This document shows positions 1 through 7,392 of a DNA stretch of 10,154 nt, piece after piece. Location: NCBI GenBank assembly GCA_017995695.1, contig JAGOIJ010000053.1, positions 1-10,154 on the forward strand, read 5' to 3'. The notes beneath the pieces were generated by a model. That model was not told the origin of the DNA. It searched no databases and saw only the letters and a list, made by a program, of their open reading frames with translations. A program made the position numbers and the translations under genes. The stretch comes from Candidatus Omnitrophota bacterium (GTDB lineage: Bacteria > Omnitrophota > Gorgyraeia > Gygaellales > Profunditerraquicolaceae). Numbering within the stretch: the first letter of the stretch is position 1; every line of letters begins with the position of its first letter.

Positions 1-1
1 C

Positions 2-676
2 CGATTAGATATAAGATCAGGGGGTGGTAATTTCTTACATGGCTGTAGTTCTCCTATAGAGTTCTCTATGAGAACCAATGCCATTAATACTGATTTGAGA
101 GTTCGTTTTAATAGTGATACATTTGTAGGAGATACTCGAACCTATGTTTGCCCTGCTGGCCAAACCTCGTGCCGAGGCAGCACAGAAACTCGGCTCTATT
201 TCAATGATTATGACCAGAATGATCGATCCATGGAATTAAATGGTCTTGTGTTGACGGATTGGCCGGAATTAAGCAGGGCAAGGATTGATATCCAGAATCC
301 TTTGTTTCTCCTGCCGCGGCCTCCGGAGCACGATCATGATTTTACCGAAGAACAAGACCTGTGTTTCCGCCAGTTTCCTAATGATACGGTCGCCTTGGAG
401 CGGTGTTTGGCGCACACAGTCCGTATTCCTGCTTTAAATGAATTCAATAGTCGACGTGTAAAGAAAATGATGCAAGGATTTACCAGGACTTCTGGATGGT
501 GGTTTGGTTTTGGCATAGGTATAGCAGAAGCTGTACACGTTGGTTTTGGTATGGAGTTTATTCCTCCATTCTATATTCATCAATATAAAGAGATGACCTA
601 TGAGGTTGATCCTTGTTATTATCCCGGCACAGCGATTGAAGATCAGTGTCCTGGTGGACGGTTGATCGGAGAGTAG
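2..676 (+). CDS. Unrecognised cysteine-containing protein, 5' end cut by window
   Basis: I do not recognise this protein. The reading frame is open from base 2 to the TAG at 674-676, so the gene probably begins outside the window. The first internal ATG, at 68, would give 202 residues but has only a weak AGAG before it. Counted from that ATG, cysteines fall in spaced pairs (C28/C35, C99/C113 and two near the C-terminus around 'CYYPGT..EDQC'), as in exported, disulfide-bonded proteins. The middle is acidic and polar, then comes an aromatic and glycine-rich stretch (WWFGFGIGI, VGFGMEF). That stretch is too short and broken to call a membrane segment firmly. The stop lies 12 nt before the next gene, which has a signal peptide, so the two are probably co-transcribed and may both act outside the cytoplasm. 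That shared location is inference from position and cysteine content. Confidence 0.6.
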   Translation, partial: RLDIRSGGGNFLHGCSSPIEFSMRTNAINTDLRVRFNSDTFVGDTRTYVCPAGQTSCRGSTETRLYFNDYDQNDRSMELNGLVLTDWPELSRARIDIQNPLFLLPRPPEHDHDFTEEQDLCFRQFPNDTVALERCLAHTVRIPALNEFNSRRVKKMMQGFTRTSGWWFGFGIGIAEAVHVGFGMEFIPPFYIHQYKEMTYEVDPCYYPGTAIEDQCPGGRLIGE

Positions 677-688
677 GATGGTAGAAAG

Positions 689-1360
689 ATGAAGAAACCG
701 ATTATCTATTTAATCTTTATAGGATTATTGGTAACCTTTGGAATGGCTGGCGCCCAAGAGACCAATACCATCGTAAGTTTTTATCCTTCCCCCGCTGGAT
801 ATTATCAGCAGGTTGACGTAAGCCATGAGGCAACTTTATTTAATTTGCTGTTGCTCGATGATGCTTCCCTTTATAGGGGGGCTCTTGATGGGAGGCCTTT
901 GCTTTTCCAGGATCTAAGAAACGCAGACAGTGAACCAATTTTGAGTGATCAAGGGATGAATGTAGAGGGACTGCGTAGACTCTTACCAGGTCAGTTGCGT
1001 GAGCCTAACGAGTCTGTGGCATTCGCCGACAATTATTTTTCTCCTATACTAAGGGCCCGCGAGCTTAAGGCCACCAATATTGATGCGATGTATTGGCGTA
1101 AGAAGCGTGGGACGGCCGGCGGCATAACGCTTCCTTTTACGCTTAACATTGATACTGCGGATATGTTTAGCATTGCTCCTGATATAGGAGGGACGGCAAG
1201 GGTTGATTGTGGAGATGACGCAGTGCTCAATAATGTTTTTATGCTCATGCAAGCAACGCAGAACAAGCTCTGTATCATGATTGAAGGAATTGATCTTTGT
1301 ATTTATATGGGAAAAACCAAACCCTTTGTATATTACACGTGCCTGAAGCATAGGGAATAA
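689..1360 (+). CDS. Signal-peptide protein of unknown function with FYPSP motif
   Basis: The 223-residue product starts with a clear Sec-type leader: KK, a hydrophobic core (IIYLIFIGLLVTFGMAG), and a likely signal peptidase I site at A-G-A before QETN. Directly after it comes 'IVSFYPSPAGYYQQVDV'. From memory, similar (T/S)(Y/F)YPSP..xY segments follow the leader in many exported Omnitrophota-type proteins, but I could not search to confirm this. The C-terminal part has four cysteines, including one pair in 'KLCIMIEGIDLCIYMG'. I see no catalytic motif. The start ATG follows the upstream stop by 12 nt, with a purine-rich GGATGG/AGAAAG stretch before it. It is probably expressed with the upstream unknown gene. 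A surface or periplasmic role is inferred from the leader; the specific function is unknown. Confidence 0.72.
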   Translation: MKKPIIYLIFIGLLVTFGMAGAQETNTIVSFYPSPAGYYQQVDVSHEATLFNLLLLDDASLYRGALDGRPLLFQDLRNADSEPILSDQGMNVEGLRRLLPGQLREPNESVAFADNYFSPILRARELKATNIDAMYWRKKRGTAGGITLPFTLNIDTADMFSIAPDIGGTARVDCGDDAVLNNVFMLMQATQNKLCIMIEGIDLCIYMGKTKPFVYYTCLKHRE

Positions 1361-1396
1361 TTCTGCTATTTTTCTGCGCATCAGCGTGTCAAAATA

Positions 1397-1972
1397 ATGC
1401 ATACGATCAAAAAGAAGGTAACCATTGCTCTTGTGCTCTTGACGGGCGCAGGAGTTCTTTTTTCATGGCGCTTAGCGCGTGATAAAAAGCTTGCTCCTGA
1501 TCCAATCTTGAGCGAAGTCGTAAGAAAGCTTGCTATTGCGCTGCCCGATACTTTTCCTGACCCCGGAGCTTATTCAATAAGTTTAAATTACCTCTTGGAG
1601 GATGGCTGCGTTAGCTGCGTGCTGGATTATTTTAGGCAGCGACTTTCAAAGGAGCAATGGTTAGTCCAAGAAAAGAAACTTGATGATATGTTTGCGCAGA
1701 TTTATCAAGGTTACAAAAAGCCGTTATCTTCCGCAGGCAACGATACCCAGGCATCCATCCCGGGCATGGATGAGCGCATTGCTGAACGCATCCGTAATTC
1801 TGATGAGGCGCTTATTTTAGAGCAGATTAAAACCATGGCGCCGATGGTTTTGTTTGCCACCAGAAAATCTGACGGGCTTAAATTTGTCATCTCGGTGCGC
1901 TCAATTCCTGCAGCAAAACAATCTGAAGTTACCATTAATATTCAAGGCAGCAAACCACAAGTTATTAAATAA
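1397..1972 (+). CDS. Membrane-anchored hypothetical protein
   Basis: This 191-residue protein is not recognised. It has a positively charged N-terminus (HTIKKK), one hydrophobic stretch (about residues 8-24, VTIALVLLTGAGVLFSW) and then a charged tail. The likely topology is a single signal anchor with the rest outside the cytoplasmic membrane; I see no clear signal-peptidase site. Residues around 71-77 carry a close cysteine pair (GCVSC), which could be a disulfide or metal site, though no wider CxxC motif family is evident. There is no convincing Shine-Dalgarno sequence before the ATG at 1397, so the start is uncertain; in-frame GTG and TTG codons occur about 12-14 codons further on but would remove the anchor. 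It lies 36 nt after the preceding gene. No terminator is visible after it, only a T-rich run without a GC stem. Confidence 0.65.
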   Translation: MHTIKKKVTIALVLLTGAGVLFSWRLARDKKLAPDPILSEVVRKLAIALPDTFPDPGAYSISLNYLLEDGCVSCVLDYFRQRLSKEQWLVQEKKLDDMFAQIYQGYKKPLSSAGNDTQASIPGMDERIAERIRNSDEALILEQIKTMAPMVLFATRKSDGLKFVISVRSIPAAKQSEVTINIQGSKPQVIK

Positions 1973-2032
1973 TTTTTTTACAAAAACTGAAAACGCTTTC
2001 CTTAAAATACATTTAAAATTTATTGCGCAGGA

Positions 2033-2061
2033 TTGACTTATAGCTATTTATATGGTATACT
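2033..2061 (+). promoter_or_regulatory. Near-consensus sigma70 promoter of the cvpA-family/nif3/dnaG/rpoD unit
   Basis: TTGACT at 2033-2038 (5/6 to TTGACA) and TATACT at 2056-2061 (5/6 to TATAAT) are separated by exactly 17 nt. A TG dinucleotide at 2053-2054 gives an extended -10 (TGGTATACT). Transcription would start near 2068, leaving a leader of about 27 nt before the TTG start at 2095. This is the best promoter-like sequence I noticed in the window, and it lies in an AT-rich gap just before a block of closely spaced genes that ends at an intrinsic terminator. Start-site mapping would be needed to prove it. Confidence 0.7.
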
Positions 2062-2094
2062 TCAGAGCATTAAAATCAAAAAGGAGATAACACG

Positions 2095-2682
2095 TTGATT
2101 ATCAACATGTTAAAACAATTTAACTGGGTAGATATCCTGGTGGTGGTATTATTTTTGCGTATCTTATCCATGGGCCTGAAGACAGGTTTCCTGCATGAAT
2201 TATTTAAGACGCTGGGTACGGTCGCAGCGATTTATGTTTCATTACATTATTTTTCTCAACTAACCGATGCTTGCTTTAAGGCCGTCCCTGGGGCAAAAGA
2301 GGCGCTGCCGGTTGAGTTTCTTGATTTTGTCTCATTTCTTGTGCTTGCCATAGCAGGGTATTGTTCTTTTGTGATCTTGCGTATTGCCTTGAATCGTTTT
2401 CTTAAAGTGGAAGCAGTAGACACCTTGAATCGTTGGGGAGGATTAGCGGTTAGTGTTGTTAGAGCTTTGTTGGTCAGTGCTTTGGTTATCTTTGGGCTGG
2501 CAATCTCGACCATCGGGTATCTTAAGGGAAGCGCGCAGAACTCGTATCTTGGCGCTCGATTATTTCCCGTAGCCCCGTCCACGTATTCAGTGATCTGGAA
2601 TTCGCTTGCTTATCGTTTTGCTGTTTCCGAAAAATTTAATGCTGCGGTTTCTGAGATAGAGAGTGGGTTTATAAAGCAATGA
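2095..2682 (+). CDS. CvpA-family membrane protein
   Basis: The 195-residue protein matches the CvpA (colicin V production) family: an N-terminal 'NWVDILVVV' opening, a conserved K-x-G-F turn ('GLKTGFLHELFKTLG'), and four hydrophobic segments at about residues 10-30, 34-52, 74-98 and 116-141. It is expected in the cytoplasmic membrane. The biochemical role of the family is unsettled; members affect colicin V export and envelope stress in enterobacteria. The start is a TTG supported by an excellent AAGGAG at 2081-2086, 8 nt upstream; the ATG at 2107 is less well placed. The stop overlaps the next ATG as ATGA, so the two genes are probably translationally coupled. It is the first gene after the promoter at 2033-2061. 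Family assignment is from sequence pattern; function in this organism is not shown. Confidence 0.82.
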   Translation: MIINMLKQFNWVDILVVVLFLRILSMGLKTGFLHELFKTLGTVAAIYVSLHYFSQLTDACFKAVPGAKEALPVEFLDFVSFLVLAIAGYCSFVILRIALNRFLKVEAVDTLNRWGGLAVSVVRALLVSALVIFGLAISTIGYLKGSAQNSYLGARLFPVAPSTYSVIWNSLAYRFAVSEKFNAAVSEIESGFIKQ

Positions 2683-3557
2683 AGCTTGCTGAATTATTTG
2701 CCGCGATTGTTTCCTGCGGCATTGATCGTGATGTGAGGGGCAAGGGCCGGAGGATTGACTATTTTCCTGATTCTGCGCTTTTGTATGGTGACCCCCATAC
2801 CGATATTAAGCATATTATGGTCGGCATTGATATTGAAACGCCTGAACTGTTGCTTGCCGACCGTTTGCGCAGCTCCCAAGGCATTGATCTGGTTATCGCG
2901 CATCATCCTGAAGGCAGGGCTTATGCGCGTCTGCATGAGGCAATGCAGCTGCAGGTTGATATTTTAGTCAAGGCTGGTTTTCCGCAAAGCGCCGCAGAGT
3001 CGTATTTAACTGAGCGCATGCGCGAAGTAAGTAGGCGCCTTTCGCCCCAGAATCATATGCGTTCGGTTGACACGGCCAAACTTTTGGATATGCCATTTAT
3101 CTGCGCGCATACGCCGGCAGATAATCATGTGTATTGGTTTCTAACTGACCTTATGCGCGCGAAGAAACCTCGTCGCGTAAAGGATATTTTCGATATCTTG
3201 CATAAAATTCCCGAATATGCGCAGGCCTCAAGTATCAACCAGGGGCCGCAGCTTATTCTCGGCAGCCTACATCGAGAAGCGGGAAAGATTTTTGTGGAGA
3301 TGACCGGTGGGACTGAAGGCCATCGTGATATTTATCCGACATTGTATAAGACTGGCGTACGAACGCTTGTCTGCATGCATTTAAGTGAAGAGCATTTCAA
3401 GAAAGTTAATGATGCGAATCTCAACGTGATTATTGCAGGACACGTTTCCTCTGACACGCTGGGCGTCAATCTGCTGCTTGATAGGGTTGAGCGACTCGCC
3501 CGAGAGAAATTTCACTTCATTGATTGTTCTGGGTTTCGCCGTATTCGCAGAAACTAA
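2679..3557 (+). CDS. Divergent NIF3-family (DUF34) putative metal-binding protein
   Basis: The 292-residue product carries the scattered metal-ligand pattern of the NIF3/YbgI family: an N-terminal 'VGIDIETPELL' strand, a double histidine at H75-H76 in 'IAHHPEG', an 'AHTPADN' motif (H144, D148) and a C-terminal 'AGHVSSDTLG' (H255, D259). In YbgI-type proteins the dinuclear site uses two adjacent His, an Asp, and a His and Glu four residues apart; here the last position is Asp. There are about 72 residues between the double His and D148, longer than the equivalent in YbgI, so this is a divergent branch. NIF3 proteins form ring-shaped oligomers; their substrate is unresolved, although GTP cyclohydrolase-like names appear in databases. 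The ATG overlaps the preceding stop (ATGA), and dnaG follows after 29 nt. Family membership is likely; any enzymatic activity is speculation. Confidence 0.75.
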   Translation: MKLAELFAAIVSCGIDRDVRGKGRRIDYFPDSALLYGDPHTDIKHIMVGIDIETPELLLADRLRSSQGIDLVIAHHPEGRAYARLHEAMQLQVDILVKAGFPQSAAESYLTERMREVSRRLSPQNHMRSVDTAKLLDMPFICAHTPADNHVYWFLTDLMRAKKPRRVKDIFDILHKIPEYAQASSINQGPQLILGSLHREAGKIFVEMTGGTEGHRDIYPTLYKTGVRTLVCMHLSEEHFKKVNDANLNVIIAGHVSSDTLGVNLLLDRVERLAREKFHFIDCSGFRRIRRN

Positions 3558-3586
3558 TTAGCACCTAAAGAGTATTTAAAGACAAG

Positions 3587-5347
3587 ATGAGCCAAAGAAT
3601 ACCGGAAAATATCCTCGATGATATTTTAAGCCGGATTGATATAGTCGAGGTGATTGGTTCCTTCATTCCCCTGAAGCGAGCCGGCCGCACCTTTAAAGCC
3701 TGCTGTCCGTTTCATCACGAAAAAACCGCTTCGTTTATGGTTTCGCCAGACCGGCAGATCTTTCATTGTTTCGGGTGTGGCAAGGGCGGGAACGCCTTTA
3801 AATTCCTGATGGAGTATGAGCGGCTTGAATTCCCGGAAGCAGTAGAAGTGTTGGCAAAAAAAGCCGGGGTGTTGTTGCCGGAAGCCCGTCGAGAAGATCA
3901 GCAGACAGTCAGCATCTCGACACAGTTGTATAAAATCAATGAGCTTGCTACGCGATTTTACGCGCAATCGCTAAAGAGCGCACAGGGGACCAAGGTGCGC
4001 GCGTATCTTACGCAGCGCGGCATTACCAATGAGTCTATTGAGGCAGGCATGTTGGGGTATGCCCCGGATGCGTGGGATGCATTACTGACGCATCTTAGGG
4101 CTAAGGGCGTAAGCATTGCGCTCCTTGAGCGCGCAGGGTTGGTCATTGCCAAGGATAGCGGCGGTTATTACGATAGATTTAGAAACCGGCTTATTTTTCC
4201 TATTGTTGATGTAAGGGCGCGGCCGATAGCCTTTGGGGCGCGAGTCCTGGATAACTCATTGCCAAAGTATATCAATTCCCCTGAAACAACAATCTACACG
4301 AAGGGCAAAAACGTATACGGCCTTAATCTTGCGAAGGACGCCATTAGGGAGCAGGATAGCGTTGTTATCGTCGAGGGTTACCTTGATTTTTTGATTCCCT
4401 ATCAGGCGGGCCTGCGCAATATTATTGCCTCACAAGGCACTGCCTTGACATCTGATGCAATTCGGCTCTTAAAGCGCTATACGCACAATGCGGTGATGGT
4501 ATACGACGCTGATAATGCCGGACAGCTTGCTACGGTGCGCACGCTTGAGCTTTTTATTGAAGAGGGCATGGATGTGAGCGCCGTGTCGTTGCCTGAAGGC
4601 TATGATCCTGATACCTTTGTGCGAAAATTTGGCATAGAAGCGTTCAAAGAGAAGATCGCTGAAGCTCAATCGCTGTTTGACTTTAAGTTGCGTTTGACTA
4701 GGGCGCGCCATAGTTTGCAAAGCGCCGAGGGTAAGGCTAAGATTGCCGCAGAGATGCTGGCTACGATTCATAAATGCACTAATGCTGTGGTGCGATCCGA
4801 GTATGTACGAAAACTTGCCGAAGATTTAAACGTGCAGGAGGGGCCGCTTCTTGAGGAGTTAAAGAAAATCAAGGAGCCCAAGACGTTGGCTGAACGCATG
4901 CCGTCGCGCTCTTTTGATGTACGGCAGGCGAAGCTTACGGAAAAATTATTGATTAAATTAATGCTTGAGGAGAAAGAGTGCGTCCGGCATATCTGCGCCA
5001 GTCTTGAGCCTGCGGATTTTCAAGATGCGCGGATCGCTAAGATTGTTTCCACTATTTTTGATCTTTTACAGCAAGGTAAGGATATTGAAACGAGCAAGGT
5101 AATGAATTATATCGACGGAGATGATGCGGCGCAGCTGATCTGCGAATCTACGCTTCTACCTGAAGTCCCCGAGCAGGATAAGGATAAGGTGATCGCTGAT
5201 TGTATTCAACGATTAAAGCACGATAGGCTGAAGTTGAAGCGCGCGCATCTTCATGAGCAAATAAAACATGCCCAGGACGCAGGCGATGAGGAGCTTTTGC
5301 AGCGTCTGACGCAGGAATTTCATTCTTTAATGAAGGCGAAAGTGTAA
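3587..5347 (+). CDS. dnaG: DNA primase
   Basis: DnaG makes the short RNA primers that start leading- and lagging-strand DNA synthesis, working with the replicative helicase DnaB. The 586-residue length is normal. Domains in order: a CHC2 zinc-binding domain (residues 1-100) with ligands C40, H43, C61 and C64 (CPFH and CFGC); a catalytic N-terminal part (about 120-250) containing 'DRFRNRLIFPI'; a TOPRIM domain with catalytic E263 in 'VEGYLD' and D307/D309 in 'VYDADNAGQ'; and a helical C-terminal helicase-binding region (about 450-586). The ATG at 3587 has only a weak AAAGAC ribosome site; the protein begins in the usual way (SQRIPENILDDILSRIDIV). It lies between the NIF3-family gene and rpoD, the dnaG-rpoD order of the classical macromolecular-synthesis operon. 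No rpsU precedes it here. Identification is secure. Confidence 0.97.
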   Translation: MSQRIPENILDDILSRIDIVEVIGSFIPLKRAGRTFKACCPFHHEKTASFMVSPDRQIFHCFGCGKGGNAFKFLMEYERLEFPEAVEVLAKKAGVLLPEARREDQQTVSISTQLYKINELATRFYAQSLKSAQGTKVRAYLTQRGITNESIEAGMLGYAPDAWDALLTHLRAKGVSIALLERAGLVIAKDSGGYYDRFRNRLIFPIVDVRARPIAFGARVLDNSLPKYINSPETTIYTKGKNVYGLNLAKDAIREQDSVVIVEGYLDFLIPYQAGLRNIIASQGTALTSDAIRLLKRYTHNAVMVYDADNAGQLATVRTLELFIEEGMDVSAVSLPEGYDPDTFVRKFGIEAFKEKIAEAQSLFDFKLRLTRARHSLQSAEGKAKIAAEMLATIHKCTNAVVRSEYVRKLAEDLNVQEGPLLEELKKIKEPKTLAERMPSRSFDVRQAKLTEKLLIKLMLEEKECVRHICASLEPADFQDARIAKIVSTIFDLLQQGKDIETSKVMNYIDGDDAAQLICESTLLPEVPEQDKDKVIADCIQRLKHDRLKLKRAHLHEQIKHAQDAGDEELLQRLTQEFHSLMKAKV

Positions 5348-5378
5348 TGATGTGGCCTCTATGGCGAAAGGCGGGATC

Positions 5379-6965
5379 ATGGCAAAAAAGATAATAAAGG
5401 AAATGAAGAAAAAAGATTTTAGCAAGAAAGAGCTCGAAAAGATTATTGCCCTGGGTCGGCAAAAAGGGTATCTGACGTACGATGACGTTAACGAGCTCCT
5501 GCCGAATGACATGTCTTCATCGGAAGATATCGACAGGTTATTTGAATTGCTTGGCAAGGAAGATATCCAGCTTGTAGATAATGAGGAGGATAAGTCTGTT
5601 GAAAAGACAACTTCCATCGTTAAGGATGAACTGATGGTTGACCAGGTCAAGTCAGAAGAACGGTTCCTGCCGCTAGATGATCCGGTTAAGATGTATCTTA
5701 AGCAGATGGGATCGATTTCATTGCTTTCGCGGGAACATGAAATTGAACTAGCGAAGAAAATTGAAGATGCAGAGGAGAAGTTTAAGCGCGCTGCGCTGGC
5801 AACGCGTTTTGTCCGCTCCTGCGTCATGGATATTATCGACGATGTTATCAGCGGCGCCGTTAATTCTGAAGAGTTGGTTAAGGAAGATATCAAAGTTAAG
5901 AAGAATAATGTGCTGCACAAATTTAAAGTTATTGCTCGTAAGCTTAGAGCTACGCGCAGTGACACCAAGAGCGTTGCCCTTATCCTTGAATTAAATTTTA
6001 CTACTTCCGTTATCGAATCGGCGGTGCGTAATCTTAGTTCTGTTTTGCGCGAGATTGATTATCTTGATCGGCAGCGGCAGAATGCTGGCGCAAAGTCACG
6101 CAAAAAAGCTCAGGAGATTACCTTAAGGAAGCGTATGTTACTGCGACAGCTTGGGAAAGGGCTTAACAGTATTAAAGAAGATATGAAGGGGATCAAGGCA
6201 ACGCACGCCAAGTTTAATCGCACGAAGAAAAAATTGGTGGAGGCGAATCTGCGTTTAGTCGTGAGTATTGCCAAGAAATATACTAATCGCGGTTTGTCAT
6301 TCCTTGATTTAATCCAGGAGGGCAATATTGGGCTGATGCGTGCCGTCGAGAAGTTTGAGTATAAACGGGGTTACAAATTTTCAACCTACGCGACCTGGTG
6401 GATCCGCCAGGCTATTACCCGCTCTATTGCAGATCAGGCGCGCACGATCAGAATCCCGGTGCATATGACTGAAACAATTAATAAGATTATCCGTATCTCG
6501 CGCATCTTCGTGCAAGAGAATGGGCGCGAGCCGACTCCTGAGGAGATTGCTCTGAAGATGCGTCTTCCGCAGGACAAGGTAAAAACAATTCTTAAAATCG
6601 CTCAAGAGCCGATATCGTTGCAGATGCCAATTGGCGATGAAGGGGATACACATTTCGGAGATTTTATTCAGGATAAGAAAGCTATCTCTCCTGCTAATGC
6701 GACCGTGCATTCTATGCTCAAAGATGAAATCGGATCTGCGCTTAGCACGCTCACCGAGAGAGAGAAAAAGATTCTGGCTTTACGTTTCGGCATCCAAGAT
6801 GGTTGTCAGCGCACCCTTGAGGAGGTAGGCAGTGTGTTTAGGGTGACGCGCGAGCGCGTGCGCCAGATTGAGGCCAAGGCGCTTAAAAAATTGCGTCATC
6901 CTACGCGTTCCCGTCGGTTGCGCAGTTTTCTCGATATGACTATTGCGCACCAGAGAGAATATTGA
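5379..6965 (+). CDS. rpoD: RNA polymerase primary sigma factor (sigma70, RpoD)
   Basis: This is the housekeeping sigma factor that directs RNA polymerase to -10/-35 promoters. From the ATG at 5379 it has 528 residues: region 1.1 (about 15-65), region 1.2 (about 98-130, 'DDPVKMYLKQMG'), a lysine-rich non-conserved insert (about 131-275), region 2 (about 280-365) with the -10-binding 'FSTYATWWIRQAITR', region 3, and region 4 (about 460-525) whose helix-turn-helix contains 'VTRERVRQIEAKALKKLRH'. Full domain content including region 1.1 marks a group 1 sigma. I prefer 5379 because AAAGGCGGG precedes it at a normal distance; a GTG at 5352 or ATG at 5361 would add 9 or 6 residues (MASMAKGGI...). 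It follows dnaG after 31 nt and is followed by a strong terminator. The promoters at 2033 and 8170 fit its expected specificity. Confidence 0.96.
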   Translation: MAKKIIKEMKKKDFSKKELEKIIALGRQKGYLTYDDVNELLPNDMSSSEDIDRLFELLGKEDIQLVDNEEDKSVEKTTSIVKDELMVDQVKSEERFLPLDDPVKMYLKQMGSISLLSREHEIELAKKIEDAEEKFKRAALATRFVRSCVMDIIDDVISGAVNSEELVKEDIKVKKNNVLHKFKVIARKLRATRSDTKSVALILELNFTTSVIESAVRNLSSVLREIDYLDRQRQNAGAKSRKKAQEITLRKRMLLRQLGKGLNSIKEDMKGIKATHAKFNRTKKKLVEANLRLVVSIAKKYTNRGLSFLDLIQEGNIGLMRAVEKFEYKRGYKFSTYATWWIRQAITRSIADQARTIRIPVHMTETINKIIRISRIFVQENGREPTPEEIALKMRLPQDKVKTILKIAQEPISLQMPIGDEGDTHFGDFIQDKKAISPANATVHSMLKDEIGSALSTLTEREKKILALRFGIQDGCQRTLEEVGSVFRVTRERVRQIEAKALKKLRHPTRSRRLRSFLDMTIAHQREY

Positions 6966-6993
6966 CATGGAGTGCGTTGTGGCGCAACACAAG

Positions 6994-7026
6994 CCTCCTT
7001 CTGCTTGATGTAGAAGGAGGTTTTTT
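6994..7026 (+). terminator. Intrinsic terminator after rpoD
   Basis: CCTCCTTCT at 6994-7002 pairs perfectly with AGAAGGAGG at 7012-7020, extended inward by G-T and C-G pairs to an 11-bp stem with a 5-nt loop (TTGAT). TTTTTT follows at 7021-7026. It begins 29 nt after the rpoD stop. The T-run is on the + side only, so it terminates rightward transcription and closes the unit that starts at about 2068. Confidence 0.92.
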
Positions 7027-7035
7027 ATTGAGGTC

Positions 7036-7059
7036 ATCCGCCACAGAGCTTTGGCGGAT
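7036..7059. repeat. Small inverted repeat (ATCCGCCA / TGGCGGAT), REP-like
   Basis: ATCCGCCA at 7036-7043 and TGGCGGAT at 7052-7059 form an 8-bp perfect stem around an 8-nt loop. The same TCCGCCA...TGGCGGA core recurs at 8564-8590, so this looks like a dispersed palindromic unit. A further small hairpin (GCAC-TTTT-GTGC, 7067-7078) follows directly. No T-run follows, so it is not a standard terminator. Confidence 0.6.
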
Positions 7060-7091
7060 TGGTCCAGCACTTTTGTGCGAAATAAAAATGA

Positions 7092-7144
7092 GCGCATAAC
7101 TTATGGAACCATCGTGAATAGTTTGTGACATAAGTTATATGCGC
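7092..7144. repeat. Long imperfect inverted repeat
   Basis: GCGCATAACTTATG at 7092-7105 pairs with CATAAGTT at 7129-7136 and ATGCGC at 7139-7144. That gives 8+6 pairs interrupted by a 2-nt bulge (AT, 7137-7138) around a 23-nt loop. It lies in non-coding DNA after the rpoD terminator. It could be a degenerate mobile palindrome or part of a folded RNA; I see no coding function. Confidence 0.6.
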
Positions 7145-7151
7145 GAATTTA

Positions 7152-7187
7152 CTCCGAGCCTGGTTCTTAAGAACCCAAGGCGAGGAG
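7152..7187. repeat. Rod-like palindrome with tandem GA/GA internal loop
   Basis: The core GGTTCTTAAGAACC (7162-7175) is a perfect 14-bp palindrome. Outside it GCCT pairs with AGGC (with a CA bulge on the 3' side), then GA faces GA, then CTCC pairs with GGAG at 7184-7187. As RNA this would be a stem with a UUAA loop and a tandem G-A internal loop. It belongs to the palindrome-rich spacer between rpoD and the TPR gene. Confidence 0.6.
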
Positions 7188-7204
7188 ACAGTCCTTAAAG
7201 CGAA

Positions 7205-7225
7205 CAGATTTTTTACGAAAATCTG
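7205..7225. repeat. Short perfect hairpin
   Basis: CAGATTTT (7205-7212) and AAAATCTG (7218-7225) form an 8-bp stem with a 5-nt loop (TTACG). It is flanked on both sides by GCGA-containing sequence, and the 17-base unit repeated at 7426 starts two bases after it. Confidence 0.55.
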
Positions 7226-7226
7226 A

Positions 7227-7243
7227 GAGCGAGACATGCGGTA
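7227..7243 (+). repeat. Direct repeat copy 1 (GAGCGAGRCATGCGGTA)
   Basis: GAGCGAGACATGCGGTA here and GAGCGAGGCATGCGGTA at 7426-7442 agree at 16 of 17 positions and lie 199 bp apart. Between them sit an imperfect hairpin (about 7252-7293) and the TCATTGCGA element. The pair could be the ends of a duplicated or inserted segment, or two copies of a dispersed repeat. Confidence 0.6.
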
Positions 7244-7288
7244 AGGGAGTCAGCCACGACTTACGGAATGAGCGAAGCGAAGTATGGT

Positions 7289-7380
7289 TGTGTCATTGCG
7301 AACCTCGCAGAGGTGAAGCAATCTAAATAGATTGCTTCGTCATAAAGACGCGTAATGGCAGTATTCCTCGCAATGACACA
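7289..7380. mobile_element. MITE-like palindromic element (TGTCATTGCGA...TCGCAATGACA)
   Basis: Perfect 13-bp terminal inverted repeats, TGTGTCATTGCGA (7289-7301) and TCGCAATGACACA (7368-7380), enclose a second perfect inverted repeat: GAAGCAATCTA (7315-7325) and TAGATTGCTTC (7328-7338). From memory, very similar TGTCATTGCGA / GAAGCAATCT palindromes are scattered through the intergenic DNA of many environmental bacteria. There is no transposase inside; the 92-bp unit could only move with help from elsewhere. An additional end-like copy, TCGCAATGACA, lies at 7393-7403. The right half contains less regular sequence, so the element may be degenerate. Confidence 0.72.
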
Positions 7381-7392
7381 GAGCTTAACGTT

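Noticed and set aside
1968..1980. Terminator after the membrane-anchored protein
   Set aside because: There is a T-run, but the preceding bases form only a weak AT hairpin, with no GC-rich stem.
5327..5968. Antisense open frame across rpoD
   Set aside because: Its composition is serine-rich low complexity, as expected opposite a lysine/glutamate-rich gene, and the + strand is certainly rpoD.
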